From positions 1-53,173 of the forward strand of contig JAAVZT010000021.1 of the NCBI GenBank assembly GCA_022791775.1: 53,173 nucleotides of DNA. The letters are read 5' to 3'. The notes under the pieces are model-generated. The model had not been told where the DNA came from and did no database searches. It saw only the letters and a program-made list of their open reading frames with translations. Below are positions 1-8,353 of the stretch, piece by piece (the first letter of the stretch is position 1; each line of letters begins with the position of its first letter). The translations under genes and the position numbers were made by a program. Source of the DNA: Bacilli bacterium (GTDB lineage Bacteria > Bacillota_I > Bacilli_A > RF39 > UBA660).

Positions 1-32
1 AAAAAAAAGCTAACTGCACCTTTTATAACACT

Positions 33-62
33 AAAAAAGAATCTATTTTTAGACTCTTTTAA
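33..62 (-). terminator. Intrinsic terminator after truA
   Basis: Read on the minus strand, an 11-bp stem (positions 50-60 against 35-45, one G-U pair) with a 4-nt loop is followed by a T run. It lies about 27 bp past the truA stop and closes the EcfA-like/truA unit. Confidence 0.75.
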
Positions 63-88
63 AAAAATATATAAAGTGATAAAAAATA

Positions 89-820
89 CTAAAATTCTTT
101 ATACTTTACATCCATCAAATATAAACCATTACTAATTACAGTAGAAAAAGAATAAATATAATCGGGATCATCTAAAGCCATTTTAACTTCATCTAAAGTT
201 CTTTTTCCACGTCCTACATCCAACATAGCACCCACTAAATTTCGAATCATATAACGATAAAAACTTTTACCTATAAAATAAATGTTTAAATAATCACCTT
301 CTTCTTGGAAAAAAATAACATCAATAATAGCATCATAACTTACTCTTTTACCACTTACAAAATTACAAAAATTATGACCTCCAATAAAAAGATTGGCAAC
401 CTTTTGCATCAATGCTAAATTAAAATCTTTAGAACACTCGTAAGTATAATCATAAAGACATGGATCAAATTCACCAGTATATATTCGATAACAATAAGTT
501 TTCTGAGTCACCGAAAAACGCGCATGAAAATCATCTTTAACCACAAAACATTCAGAAATAGATATATAAGGAAATAATAGTTTATTTAATACAGACTTCA
601 AACCAGTTGGAGGAATATTATGAACTAATTCAAAATGGGCACATTGCCCTTTAGCATGTACACCTCGGTCTGTTCGACCTGCCCCTTTTATATTTACATT
701 GGACTGATCTATTTTAGATAATGCTTTTTCTATTTCTTCTTGAACAGTTACCTGATTTTTTAAACGCTGAAAACCAAAAAATTTACTTCCATCATAAGAA
801 AAACGAACAAAATATTTCAT
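89..820 (-). CDS. truA: tRNA pseudouridine(38-40) synthase TruA
   Basis: Converts uridine to pseudouridine at positions 38-40 of the tRNA anticodon arm. The 243-residue length is typical for bacterial TruA. The conserved GRTD motif at residues 48-51 holds the catalytic Asp51, followed by GVHAKGQ, and the N-terminal FSYDGSKFFGFQ segment also fits the family. The start overlaps the stop of the upstream gene by 4 nt (ATGA), so the two are translationally coupled. In Bacilli truA usually follows ecfA1-ecfA2-ecfT; here two degenerate EcfA-like genes precede it and ecfT is missing. A terminator follows. Identification is secure. Confidence 0.96.
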   Translation of the reverse strand: MKYFVRFSYDGSKFFGFQRLKNQVTVQEEIEKALSKIDQSNVNIKGAGRTDRGVHAKGQCAHFELVHNIPPTGLKSVLNKLLFPYISISECFVVKDDFHARFSVTQKTYCYRIYTGEFDPCLYDYTYECSKDFNLALMQKVANLFIGGHNFCNFVSGKRVSYDAIIDVIFFQEEGDYLNIYFIGKSFYRYMIRNLVGAMLDVGRGKRTLDEVKMALDDPDYIYSFSTVISNGLYLMDVKYKEF

Positions 821-1473
821 AAATCAGCCCCGCTTGTTACATTTCGATAAATTCCTTTTAATAATTCCTTCATTTCCAAATAAGGTTGCACTTGAATATT
901 TTTAGAATGCAAATATTTAATATATGAAATAATCGGTGGCATTTCGACATAATCATAAATACGATTATCATAAAAATCATGAATCAAAAGATAGTTTTGT
1001 TTCGTATATAAATAAAATTGCTTGGTCATACCCATTAAAAAAGAAATATCATTTGAAAAAACACAAATGCATTTTCCATATTGAGTTAACTTTAAAAATA
1101 ATTTTTGATAATAACTACGATTTCTAGCAAAAAAACCTTGTTCAAAATTTTCAAATAAAATAGTTTCAGAATTATATAATAAAGCCTCTACAAATCTTAA
1201 TTTTTTTACTTCAGTAAAAGAAAGATGTAACAAATTAGATTTCAAAATATCTGGATTTAATAAAACCATCTGACAAGCTTTTTGAAATTTTTCTTGAGAA
1301 AAAGAGACAAATTTCTTTTCTAAATATTTTTTTACCCCAATATTTTGACGATATGCATTTGCTAATACATAAGCAATTTTTTTATTACTTTTTAAATTTG
1401 AAAAAGAAGTTGGTACATTGACAAAAGCCACAATTTTTTCCTTTTCAATAAAATCTTTTAATTTTATTTCCAT
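817..1473 (-). CDS. Degenerate EcfA-like ABC ATPase without Walker A
   Basis: A 218-residue protein that looks like the remains of an ECF-transporter ATPase (EcfA/CbiO type). By eye, LSFTE at residues 84-88 sits where the LSGGQ/E signature should be, ILFENF at 105-110 replaces the Walker B LLLDEP, and FSND at 139-142 replaces the switch-histidine region. The C-terminal tail (MPPIISYIKYLHSKNIQV) resembles the EcfA tail that contacts the T component. No GxxxxGK[ST] motif is present near the N-terminus, so ATP binding is doubtful. It overlaps the upstream ATPase-like gene by 10 nt and truA by 4 nt, which is the usual place of ecfA2 and ecfT. The family call is inference from motifs and position. 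Confidence 0.55.
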   Translation of the reverse strand: MEIKLKDFIEKEKIVAFVNVPTSFSNLKSNKKIAYVLANAYRQNIGVKKYLEKKFVSFSQEKFQKACQMVLLNPDILKSNLLHLSFTEVKKLRFVEALLYNSETILFENFEQGFFARNRSYYQKLFLKLTQYGKCICVFSNDISFLMGMTKQFYLYTKQNYLLIHDFYDNRIYDYVEMPPIISYIKYLHSKNIQVQPYLEMKELLKGIYRNVTSGADL

Positions 1474-2189
1474 ATCTGATTTGTCAACTCTCTTTCATCT
1501 GAATATACATCCTGTAATAAATCATAACAAGATAATTGTAAAGATAAATCGATTAAAAATGGCAAAGAAAAACCTAAACGTTTTAAAATTTTTTCTTCTT
1601 TTAAAACTTGAATCGTATTTCCTTCTATTAAAATTCCATGTCTTCCCATTATTAACAAATACGGAAAAAATAGTACATCTTCCATATTACTCGTTACATA
1701 AATTATCGTAATATTACAGCGATGAAAAAATTCAAAAAGCGCCCGTTTTTCTGATTTTGAAAAAACATACAACACATCATCTAAAAATAAAAAAGTGGGA
1801 TGTTTTAATAATTCTTTCAAAATAGATACCTTTATTTGACAGGGCAAACTTAATTTTTGAATAAGGTAATCGTAAGAAGAAAAATTTAAAAACGCCTTTA
1901 CCAATTTTCGATCCTCTAAAGATAAAGATTCATAATCTAAAAATTCATAAATACTTTCTTTTTTATTAACAACAGGACAAATTAATCCAGCACAAGTAAC
2001 TTCTTTTTTAAGACTTCCTTGATAAGAAGAAAGTCCCAAAATAATTTTGAAAAGGGATGTCTTGCCAACACTTTCTGAACCTATGATACAAATATCTTTT
2101 CCTTCTTCAAATTCAAATGAAAAATGCTCAAAAATCAATTGATTTTTTACATACTTTTCTATATTTTCCAAATGTATTTTCGCGCCCAT
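1464..2189 (-). CDS. Divergent EcfA-like ABC transporter ATP-binding protein
   Basis: A 241-residue ABC-type ATPase. A Walker A motif, GSESVGKT, is present at residues 37-44. The signature is reduced to LSLPCQ (113-118), Walker B reads FLFLDD (133-138) without the usual catalytic Glu-Pro, and the switch histidine is replaced in TSNME (166-170). ECF-transporter ATPases are the best match because the gene sits two genes upstream of truA and has a C-terminal extension after the ATPase core. ECF modules import vitamins and metals through EcfT and S components, but no EcfT is encoded here. The start has a GAAGTGAT-type ribosome-binding site. It may bind ATP, but efficient hydrolysis is doubtful. 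Confidence 0.6.
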   Translation of the reverse strand: MGAKIHLENIEKYVKNQLIFEHFSFEFEEGKDICIIGSESVGKTSLFKIILGLSSYQGSLKKEVTCAGLICPVVNKKESIYEFLDYESLSLEDRKLVKAFLNFSSYDYLIQKLSLPCQIKVSILKELLKHPTFLFLDDVLYVFSKSEKRALFEFFHRCNITIIYVTSNMEDVLFFPYLLIMGRHGILIEGNTIQVLKEEKILKRLGFSLPFLIDLSLQLSCYDLLQDVYSDERELTNQIWK

Positions 2190-2221
2190 AATATCACTTC
2201 AAATATATTCTAATCGAAAAG

Positions 2222-2246
2222 CAAAAAAAAAGGAAGAAAATCTTCA
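2222..2246 (-). terminator. Terminator after divIC
   Basis: On the minus strand, GAAGA/TCTTC with a 3-nt loop is followed by C and a run of nine T, directly past the divIC stop. It separates the sporulation/division unit from the EcfA-like/truA unit. Confidence 0.6.
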
Positions 2247-2549
2247 CTATTGAATACTTTTTGGTATTTTAATAATAATTTCATTTGGTAAAGAATACAT
2301 ATATTTCTCTCTAGCATATCTTGCCACATAATCAATATCATGTAATTTAGTAACTTCAGAATTTAAAGACTCCTCTTGATCTAGCAAATCTTTATATTGA
2401 ACGGTTAAACTTGCTAATGTATTTCGATTGTCTACGATTTGTACCCAATCTTCTAATATGGTACCCACAAATACTCCTATTACCAAAAGTAAAACGCAAG
2501 CCAAAAAACAAAGCCGACGCTTCATTTTTGAAGTCACTTTCCTTTTCAT
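2247..2549 (-). CDS. divIC: Septum formation initiator DivIC/FtsB family
   Basis: A 100-residue bitopic protein of the divisome: a short basic cytoplasmic N-terminus, one membrane segment (about residues 12-30) and an extracytoplasmic coiled coil (about 38-75). The C-terminal segment DYVARYAREKYMYS is the conserved DivIC/FtsB end (YxExxAREKxxx). DivIC works with FtsL and DivIB to activate septal wall synthesis. The order yabP-yabQ-divIC is the same as in Bacillus subtilis, which supports the call. The start has an AGGTGAT site 5 nt upstream. Confidence 0.85.
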   Translation of the reverse strand: MKRKVTSKMKRRLCFLACVLLLVIGVFVGTILEDWVQIVDNRNTLASLTVQYKDLLDQEESLNSEVTKLHDIDYVARYAREKYMYSLPNEIIIKIPKSIQ

Positions 2550-2576
2550 TCTATCACCTAATTATAAAATATTATA

Positions 2577-2891
2577 TCATCGAAAAAATCGCTTTTCAAC
2601 GAATCGACGAAACTTTACATGTTTTTTAACATTTTTAAAAAGTGATTTTTCACAAAAATAACCAATAAAAGTACAAATTAAAAAATAAAAATGAAAAACA
2701 CCTTGATTTACATAATATAATATTAAAATATATAATAAAGAAATATCTAAAATAAATAGAAAGGTAAGGAAATATCGATACCATCGATTTAAAGAAAAAA
2801 CAAGCTTATAATGAAAGCGACTCGTAAAAGAAAAAAATAAACCAAAAAGAAAGGAAAGAAAAAAAGACAAAAGTTGTACTTTATAGTTCAT
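2577..2891 (-). CDS. yabQ: Spore cortex biosynthesis protein YabQ
   Basis: A 104-residue hydrophobic protein with about three membrane segments (residues 5-25, 40-60, 65-85) and a strongly basic tail. YabQ is an outer-forespore-membrane protein needed for cortex formation. Sequence conservation in this family is low; the call rests on size, topology, the FGLFFSFTSRFHY segment and above all its place between yabP and divIC. Its start overlaps the yabP stop by one base (TAATG). Confidence 0.75.
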   Translation of the reverse strand: MNYKVQLLSFFLSFLFGLFFSFTSRFHYKLVFSLNRWYRYFLTFLFILDISLLYILILYYVNQGVFHFYFLICTFIGYFCEKSLFKNVKKHVKFRRFVEKRFFR

Positions 2892-3181
2892 TATTTAAAT
2901 AATTTTGCAAAAATGGATTCTTCTTTTACTTTTTCTCTATTTTCTAAATAAGCAAAACTATTAATTTTTCCTTTAATTCGTACATTTCCATCATGAGTAT
3001 CTAAACGCAAAATTTCCAAGCCTTCTCCTTTTAACAACAATACTCCCATTGTAGTTTCTAATAAAAATTCTTCATTATCAAAACTACTAATTTTTTTGAC
3101 ACCACTTAAATAAATCTGCCGACGATCCATTATTTTCACTTCATGATTACTAGTAATAAGTTCTTCTATATTCTTATCCAT
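2891..3181 (-). CDS. yabP: Sporulation protein YabP
   Basis: A 96-residue YabP/YqfC-family protein. The family pattern is visible: NHEVKIMDRRQIYLSGVKKI near residues 12-31, then SFDNEEFLLET and a GxLxIxGxxL-type strand (GVLLLKGEGLEI), then a strand pair with G.V.IKG.I. YabP is made in the mother cell and is needed for normal spore cortex. It is translationally coupled to yabQ and has a strong AGGAGG site. Confidence 0.88.
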   Translation of the reverse strand: MDKNIEELITSNHEVKIMDRRQIYLSGVKKISSFDNEEFLLETTMGVLLLKGEGLEILRLDTHDGNVRIKGKINSFAYLENREKVKEESIFAKLFK

Positions 3182-3229
3182 TTTAATGCCTCCTAATAAA
3201 AGCTATGAAGGAAAAAAAATTTTATTCAT

Positions 3230-3256
3230 AAAAAAAGAATTCCTTTATTGGAATCT
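3230..3256 (-). terminator. Terminator after spoVG
   Basis: On the minus strand AGATTCC/GGAATTCT flanks a 6-nt loop and is followed by seven T. It overlaps the spoVG stop region. Confidence 0.5.
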
Positions 3257-3522
3257 TATTCAGCAGTTTCTGCTTTTTGAAATTCTTCAAAAATAGCTTC
3301 TTCAAACATTTTACGAACATCTGGATTAATTGGATGAGCAATGTCACGGTAATCCCCAGTAGCTGTTTTTCTACTTGGCATAGCAATAAATAATCCATTA
3401 TCTCCTTCAATAATACGAATATCATGAATAGCAAAAGAATCATCGATTAAAACAGATGCAATTCCTTTCATTCGAGAGCCTTCTTTTTCAATTTTTCGAA
3501 CGCTTACTGATGTTATCTTCAT
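3256..3522 (-). CDS. spoVG: Septation/sporulation regulator SpoVG
   Basis: An 88-residue SpoVG with an almost canonical sequence: start MKITSVSVRKI, the core ASVLIDDSFAIHDIRI (residues 22-37), GLFIAMPSRK (46-55) and HPINPDVRKM (63-72). SpoVG is a small nucleic-acid-binding regulator that affects asymmetric septation, cortex formation and, in other Firmicutes, virulence and cell-wall genes. It has its own promoter just upstream and its own terminator. Clear identification. Confidence 0.96.
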   Translation of the reverse strand: MKITSVSVRKIEKEGSRMKGIASVLIDDSFAIHDIRIIEGDNGLFIAMPSRKTATGDYRDIAHPINPDVRKMFEEAIFEEFQKAETAE

Positions 3523-3561
3523 AGTTACACTCCTTCTAAAGTTTTAATCAAACTTATTTAT

Positions 3562-3590
3562 ATCATATAGCAGATAATCTTGGAAATCAA
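3562..3590 (-). promoter_or_regulatory. Promoter for spoVG
   Basis: On the minus strand TTGATT (3585-3590), a 17-bp spacer and TATGAT (3562-3567), about 40 bp before the spoVG start codon: a housekeeping-type promoter. No clear sigma-H sequence was seen. Confidence 0.6.
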
Positions 3591-3597
3591 TAGGTTT

Positions 3598-3810
3598 TTA
3601 CATATACTTTACTTGTACTTCACCCGTTATCACATCTGCATAATTAAAGCTTTTTTCGACTCCATTCACTAAAACTGTAAAAATATAAGGATACATTTTC
3701 GAAATTCGTCCAATAAAATATTCTGTCTTATTTCGAAGTCCATATACTGAAATTTCTACATTTTCATTCATATGTTTTTGCATTTCATTTTTAATTATAT
3801 CCAGATTCAA
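3598..3810 (-). CDS. veg: Veg family protein
   Basis: A 70-residue Veg homologue. The family features are the two strands around NVEISVYGLRNKTEYFIGRI and the C-terminal FNYADVITGEVQV, matching the Bacillus YSYADILTETV ending. Veg is strongly expressed in vegetative cells and promotes biofilm matrix gene expression in B. subtilis. The start appears to be TTG, with AAAGGA 10 nt upstream. It follows yabG as in B. subtilis (yabG-veg). Confidence 0.85.
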   Translation of the reverse strand: MNLDIIKNEMQKHMNENVEISVYGLRNKTEYFIGRISKMYPYIFTVLVNGVEKSFNYADVITGEVQVKYM

Positions 3811-3825
3811 TCTAATTCATTCCTT

Positions 3826-4605
3826 TCATCTTGGATACCCAACATACATGATACCATTACACATAAGACCACCCATACCATCTTTACCATATTTTGTTTT
3901 ATCTAATAAGTTAACTAAATCAATTTCTTTATTTCGTTCACTCATTGCAATCGTTGACGCAATAATGGCAGGATCCAAAGCATGAATATTGACTCGTTTT
4001 GGACTAGAAGCAAAATTTGCTCCAGCTTTAATTAATTCTTCATAATTGCTTTGACAAGCTCCAGCAATAATAACTAATTTTTCATGACTTTTTTCAAAAC
4101 GACGTGCCTCTTTTACGGCTTTAATAAAGTTTTCTGTATTTTTATAGTTTCGCGTATCATGAATATCCCCTTTTTTCTTATAATACGCATCATGACCTGT
4201 AATAATGACGATATCTGGTTGATATTCTAATAAAAGCATATGAATTTTAGAAGGAATTTCACTTTCACTCACTTTTTTTCCTACTGCAAACACTTTATTT
4301 TTACGATAAAATTTTAAACATCTTTCTAAATATTCACTATCTCCATCTATGTGAAGTATTTTTCCTGGCAAATAAAAGAAATCTCCTCGAAGCATAGAAT
4401 CTTCTGCAACCTTAATTTCTGGCTCCACTTCTTCTTCCACCTTAAAATCCTGAGCCAATATTAAATCATCCACAATACTATCAGCATAAAGACGAACATC
4501 GACACCTTTTAGATAATACATATCACCTTTTATATTTATAACTTTAAAAATCGTGTCATTTTGATAACTATTGCGAGTTACATAATCACCTTTTTTTATA
4601 TTCAC
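3826..4605 (-). CDS. yabG: Sporulation-specific protease YabG
   Basis: A 259-residue YabG, slightly shorter than the roughly 290 of B. subtilis. An N-terminal SH3-like segment (KGDYVTRNSYQNDTIFKV, residues 5-22) is followed by the peptidase domain with ITGHDAYY, IIAGACQSNYEEL (candidate catalytic cysteine) and the highly conserved ASSPKRVNIHALDPA. YabG is a mother-cell cysteine protease that processes spore coat proteins and, in clostridia, germination proteases. It lies between rsmA and veg as in Bacillus. Confidence 0.93.
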   Translation of the reverse strand: MNIKKGDYVTRNSYQNDTIFKVINIKGDMYYLKGVDVRLYADSIVDDLILAQDFKVEEEVEPEIKVAEDSMLRGDFFYLPGKILHIDGDSEYLERCLKFYRKNKVFAVGKKVSESEIPSKIHMLLLEYQPDIVIITGHDAYYKKKGDIHDTRNYKNTENFIKAVKEARRFEKSHEKLVIIAGACQSNYEELIKAGANFASSPKRVNIHALDPAIIASTIAMSERNKEIDLVNLLDKTKYGKDGMGGLMCNGIMYVGYPR

Positions 4606-4648
4606 AATATCACCAGTATAATAATATGCAAAAGCCTAAAACATTTTA

Positions 4649-5437
4649 CTAATTTAAGCTTAAAAATATTTTCTCAAATACATAAGATGGTATTTCTTCA
4701 GCTCGAACTTGGTCACTCAATTGATTTTCTTTTAAAATCTTCAAAATAGCATCCCATTGATAATTTTTTAAATTATTTCGTAAAGTTTTTCGCTTATTTG
4801 CAAAACATTCTTTTAAAAATTGAAAATACTTTTTTTGATTTAAAAATGTCCTTTCTTTACTTGTAAATAAAACTACTGCACTATCGACATTTGGAACAGG
4901 AATAAAAGCAGTACGAGGAACATCCATCACTTTTCTAACGTTAAAATAATAATTTAAAAAAACAGTAAAATAACCATATTCTTTGGTCCCAGGAAATGCT
5001 GCAAAACGTTCTGCTACTTCTTTTTGTACTAATAACACCATTTTAGCAAGTGGTACATCAGCATTGATAACATGTTCAATAATCGGCGTAGTAATATAAT
5101 AAGGAATATTAGCAATCACATAAAAACAATCAAAAGAAATATCTTTAAAATCTTCCTTTAAATTACTTTTTAAAAAATCCTTATATATAATATGATTAGA
5201 ATAAGTAGTTAAAATTGGTTTCATTCGCTCATCAATTTCATACGCTTTATAATAACAATTTTTCTCTATTAAGTATTTAGTTAAAGCTCCTTTTCCTGGG
5301 CCAATTTCTAAAATTAAATCGCTTGGTTTAACTGAAATGATAGAGGCTATTTTTTGTAAAATTTGTTCATCTTTTAAAAAATTTTGGCCTAAACTTTTCT
5401 TCGCTGGAATATGCATGAAATCACTCTTTTCTTCCAT
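4649..5437 (-). CDS. rsmA: 16S rRNA dimethyladenosine transferase RsmA (KsgA)
   Basis: Dimethylates two adjacent adenosines in the 3' helix of 16S rRNA, a late 30S assembly step. It has the family start motif KKSLGQNFLKD (residues 13-23), the SAM-binding motif LEIGPGKGALT (44-54) and the catalytic NIPYY motif near residue 114. The 262-residue length is normal. The first ATG lacks a clear ribosome-binding site; ATG at residue 8 (start 5416), behind GAGTGAT, is an alternative. The rnmV gene (RNase M5) that normally sits beside ksgA is not present here. Confidence 0.95.
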   Translation of the reverse strand: MEEKSDFMHIPAKKSLGQNFLKDEQILQKIASIISVKPSDLILEIGPGKGALTKYLIEKNCYYKAYEIDERMKPILTTYSNHIIYKDFLKSNLKEDFKDISFDCFYVIANIPYYITTPIIEHVINADVPLAKMVLLVQKEVAERFAAFPGTKEYGYFTVFLNYYFNVRKVMDVPRTAFIPVPNVDSAVVLFTSKERTFLNQKKYFQFLKECFANKRKTLRNNLKNYQWDAILKILKENQLSDQVRAEEIPSYVFEKIFLSLN

Positions 5438-5456
5438 AAAAATAGCAAATTAATCA

Positions 5457-5488
5457 AAAAAAAACAAGGTTTAAGAATTCCAGCCTTG
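5457..5488 (-). terminator. Terminator after the 3D-domain gene
   Basis: On the minus strand CAAGG/CCTTG (5484-5488 with 5465-5469), with the gene's stop codon in the loop, is followed by eight T. Confidence 0.55.
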
Positions 5489-6022
5489 TCTTAAAACATC
5501 ATAAGTTATAGACTTTCTGCCAACATATTGCTTCGCATATGCCTCACTTGGTGAAAGCAAATCTAAATCATTCCCTAATACACCACGGTCTAATACGATT
5601 GCTACGATAGGTTCTTTTGATAAACCTTTATGCTGAAAACGAACTATCGTTCCACACGGTAAATTTTTACTAGAAGCCACAATTCGAACATTACCATAAA
5701 TGGGATCAGCATATGTATCAGTACCATCTTTCACATAATAATTAGGAAGACAAGCAAGTGTGCCACCACACAGAGGACAATCTGCACCATACCCTGTCAA
5801 ATCTCCTGTATAGGTATCTTTAGCACTATATAAATCATTTTTAATATCTTCTTCTAATTTTAAAGCAATAGTCGATAAATTAATCGTTCGATTAGTTGCA
5901 TCATTTTCAAATTTCGTTTCGATAATATTGGAACTAGATTCTGCCACTAAAATAACAAATATTATGAAACAAGTACGAATCACTTGGGATAAAGATAATT
6001 TAAATTTTCCCAAAATCATCAC
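5471..6022 (-). CDS. Membrane-anchored 3D-domain protein (YabE/YuiC-like, minimal)
   Basis: A 183-residue protein with an N-terminal membrane segment (about residues 8-28) and a C-terminal 3D (double-psi beta-barrel) domain. The domain shows VASSKNLPCGTIVRF and AIVLDRGVLGNDLDLLSPS, including the Asp residues that give the fold its name. In B. subtilis the gene beside ksgA is yabE, a muralytic factor with DUF348 and G5 domains as well; those are absent here. An unusual two-cysteine insert (DCPLCGGTLAC) precedes the barrel. Probably acts on peptidoglycan outside the membrane; activity is inferred. The start is uncertain: a GTG or ATG codon abuts GAGGTG, and TTG at residue 4 would have better spacing. 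Confidence 0.75.
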   Translation of the reverse strand: MMILGKFKLSLSQVIRTCFIIFVILVAESSSNIIETKFENDATNRTINLSTIALKLEEDIKNDLYSAKDTYTGDLTGYGADCPLCGGTLACLPNYYVKDGTDTYADPIYGNVRIVASSKNLPCGTIVRFQHKGLSKEPIVAIVLDRGVLGNDLDLLSPSEAYAKQYVGRKSITYDVLRQGWNS

Positions 6023-6050
6023 CTCAGATCATAGAATAATCCTATCATAA

Positions 6051-6803
6051 TTAAGATAATTTGTCAAAAATGGCGTAAAGATTATCATTGGTAACTTTTT
6101 CAACTTGACTTATATCAATTTTTAAAGTTTCAGCAATAAAAGAAGCAATCAAATAAATATTCTTCGGTTGATTTTGTTGTCCTCGATAAGGATGTGGAGT
6201 CAAATAAGGACTATCTGTTTCTAAAACAATTGAAGGAAAAATAAAAGGTAATATTTCTTTTAAATGGCTATTCTTAAAGGTTACCACTCCATTAATTCCC
6301 AATTTATAACCCATTTCAATATAAATCTTCGCTGTTTCTAAACTACCAGTAAAAGAATGAATAATTCCTTTTACTTGATATCTTTTTAAAATTTCTATGG
6401 TATCTGCAGTTGCTTCGCGGGAATGAATTATAACTGGCACATGATATTTTTCAGCTATTCTTAATTGCGCTTCAAATAATTCTTTTTGTAATTCTTTATT
6501 TTCTTTCGTATAATGATAATCTAAACCAATTTCTCCTATTCCTAAAATTTTAGTATCTTGAATATGTTCTTCCAAATATATTAAAGCTTTTTCTTGATTT
6601 TCAGATGCTTCTTCTGGATGAATACCAATAACACCATAGCAAGAAGCATTGGAAAGTAATGTCATGACTTCACGGTTGCTTTGATGATTACAGCCACTGA
6701 CAATATATCGACCTACTGATGCAGCTTTTGCATTCTGAAAAACTTCTTCTAATGAAGAATAATATTCCCGAAACAAATGACAATGAGAATCAAAAAAATT
6801 CAT
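6051..6803 (-). CDS. tatD: TatD family metal-dependent DNase
   Basis: A 250-residue TIM-barrel amidohydrolase-type nuclease. It has the metal-binding start FDSHCHL (residues 4-10), GEIGLDYHY (about 93-101), PVIIHSREA (about 124-132), IHSFTGS (about 148-154) and ETDSPYLTP (about 196-204). TatD proteins are 3'-5' DNA exonucleases or D-tyrosyl-tRNA deacylase-like enzymes; the exact substrate cannot be read from sequence. The order metG-tatD-(3D)-rsmA follows the Bacillus metS-yabD-yabE-rnmV-ksgA block. A good AGGTGA site precedes the ATG. Confidence 0.95.
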   Translation of the reverse strand: MNFFDSHCHLFREYYSSLEEVFQNAKAASVGRYIVSGCNHQSNREVMTLLSNASCYGVIGIHPEEASENQEKALIYLEEHIQDTKILGIGEIGLDYHYTKENKELQKELFEAQLRIAEKYHVPVIIHSREATADTIEILKRYQVKGIIHSFTGSLETAKIYIEMGYKLGINGVVTFKNSHLKEILPFIFPSIVLETDSPYLTPHPYRGQQNQPKNIYLIASFIAETLKIDISQVEKVTNDNLYAIFDKLS

Positions 6804-6809
6804 TTTGTT

Positions 6810-8336
6810 TCACCTATCTTTAGATAAATCAATCCGTTGAAATAATATTTCTGGTTGATTTAATTCATATTTTAAAGTAGACTCAAAAGATCTAGAATCA
6901 TTCTTTTGATTTAATTGACATAACATTTTTTGGCCAGTTTCGGGTAAAAAAGGACTCAAATAAATAGCCGAAACTCGAATAGATTCTAATAAATGATACA
7001 ACACAGTTTCTAAACGATCTTGTTTTTCCTCATTTTTGGCAAGTATCCATGGCATTGTTTCATCAATATATTTATTACTAGCACGCAGCAAATCAAAAAT
7101 ATCATCGATTGCATTGCCAATCTCTAATTTATCCATATGTAATATAACCTGTTGGTCTAAATCATTTATTTTTGCTAAAAATAAATGATCAATTTCTTCG
7201 ATTTGATTAGGATTTTGAATATGACCTTGAAAATATTTTTGACCCATCGTAATCGTACGATTCACTAAATTTCCTAACACATTTGCTAAATCAGAATTAA
7301 TTCGCTCTTCTATTAAAGATAATGTAATATTTCCATCATGATTATATGGAATCTCATGTAACAAATAATAACGAATGGCATCTACTCCATATTGTTTTAC
7401 CAAATCATCCGCATAGAGAACATTTCCTTTACTTTTACTCATTTTATCATTATTCATTAATAACCAAGGATGGCCATAAATTTTTTTAGGCAAAGGTAAA
7501 TCTAAAGCCATTAGAAAGATAGGCCAATAAATCATATGAAACCGAATAATATCTTTCCCCACCACATGAAGATCTGCTGGCCATATTTGATAAAATTCAT
7601 TACTTGGAGCAGCCACATCATAACCAACATTTGTAATATAATTTGTAAGTGCATCTAACCAAACATATACCACATGTTTCTCATTCATTGGAACTTTAAC
7701 TCCCCAATCAAAAGAAGTTCTTGAAACACATAAATCAAATAAACCGGGTCGTATAAAATTATTTATAATTTCATTTTTCCTAGATTCAGGTTCAATAAAA
7801 TCAGGATGTGATTCAATATAATCTTCTAATTTTTTTTGATACTTAGACATTTTAAAAAAATAAGCATCTTCACTTTTTATCACAACCTCTCGACCACAAT
7901 CAGGGCATTTCCCATCTACCAATTGGCTTTCTGTAAAAAATGACTCACAAGGGATACAATAAAGACCTTCATATTTACTTAAATAAATATCACCTTGTTC
8001 ATATAATTTTTGAAAAATTCGTCCAACTATTTCCTCATGACGCTTATCGGTTGTTCTAACAAACTTATCATAAGAAGTATTCATTAAATCCCAAATATTT
8101 TTTATTTCCTGGGAAATATTATCACAATATTCTTGGGGTGTGATTCCAATATTGCTAGCATTTAAAGCAATTTTTTCACCATGTTCATCTGTTCCAGTTT
8201 GAAAATAAACTTGAAATCCTTGAAATCTCTTAAAGCGGGCAATTGCATCTGCTAAAACAATTTCATACGTATTTCCAATATGAGGTTTTGCAGAAGTATA
8301 GGCTATTGCAGTAAAAATACTATATTTTTTTTCCAT
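6810..8336 (-). CDS. metG: Methionyl-tRNA synthetase, short form
   Basis: Charges tRNA-Met. The class I HIGH motif appears as HIGN (KPHIGNTYE), the KMSKS loop as MSKSKGN, and a zinc knuckle as CIPC...CPDC. I place the start at 8336 because an AGGAGA site precedes that ATG; the open frame upstream runs through the T-box leader and is not coding. At 508 residues it stops after the anticodon-binding domain (SPFLPETGQKM) and lacks the C-terminal Trbp111-like tRNA-binding domain found in the roughly 660-residue Bacillus enzyme. Expression is probably controlled by the T-box in its leader. Confidence 0.96.
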   Translation of the reverse strand: MEKKYSIFTAIAYTSAKPHIGNTYEIVLADAIARFKRFQGFQVYFQTGTDEHGEKIALNASNIGITPQEYCDNISQEIKNIWDLMNTSYDKFVRTTDKRHEEIVGRIFQKLYEQGDIYLSKYEGLYCIPCESFFTESQLVDGKCPDCGREVVIKSEDAYFFKMSKYQKKLEDYIESHPDFIEPESRKNEIINNFIRPGLFDLCVSRTSFDWGVKVPMNEKHVVYVWLDALTNYITNVGYDVAAPSNEFYQIWPADLHVVGKDIIRFHMIYWPIFLMALDLPLPKKIYGHPWLLMNNDKMSKSKGNVLYADDLVKQYGVDAIRYYLLHEIPYNHDGNITLSLIEERINSDLANVLGNLVNRTITMGQKYFQGHIQNPNQIEEIDHLFLAKINDLDQQVILHMDKLEIGNAIDDIFDLLRASNKYIDETMPWILAKNEEKQDRLETVLYHLLESIRVSAIYLSPFLPETGQKMLCQLNQKNDSRSFESTLKYELNQPEILFQRIDLSKDR

Positions 8337-8353
8337 ATTTTCTCCTCTTTTCC

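Noticed and set aside
8104-8117. Third Noc site ATTTCCTGGGAAAT in metG
   Set aside because: One mismatch from the consensus; kept out because near matches can arise by chance in coding DNA.
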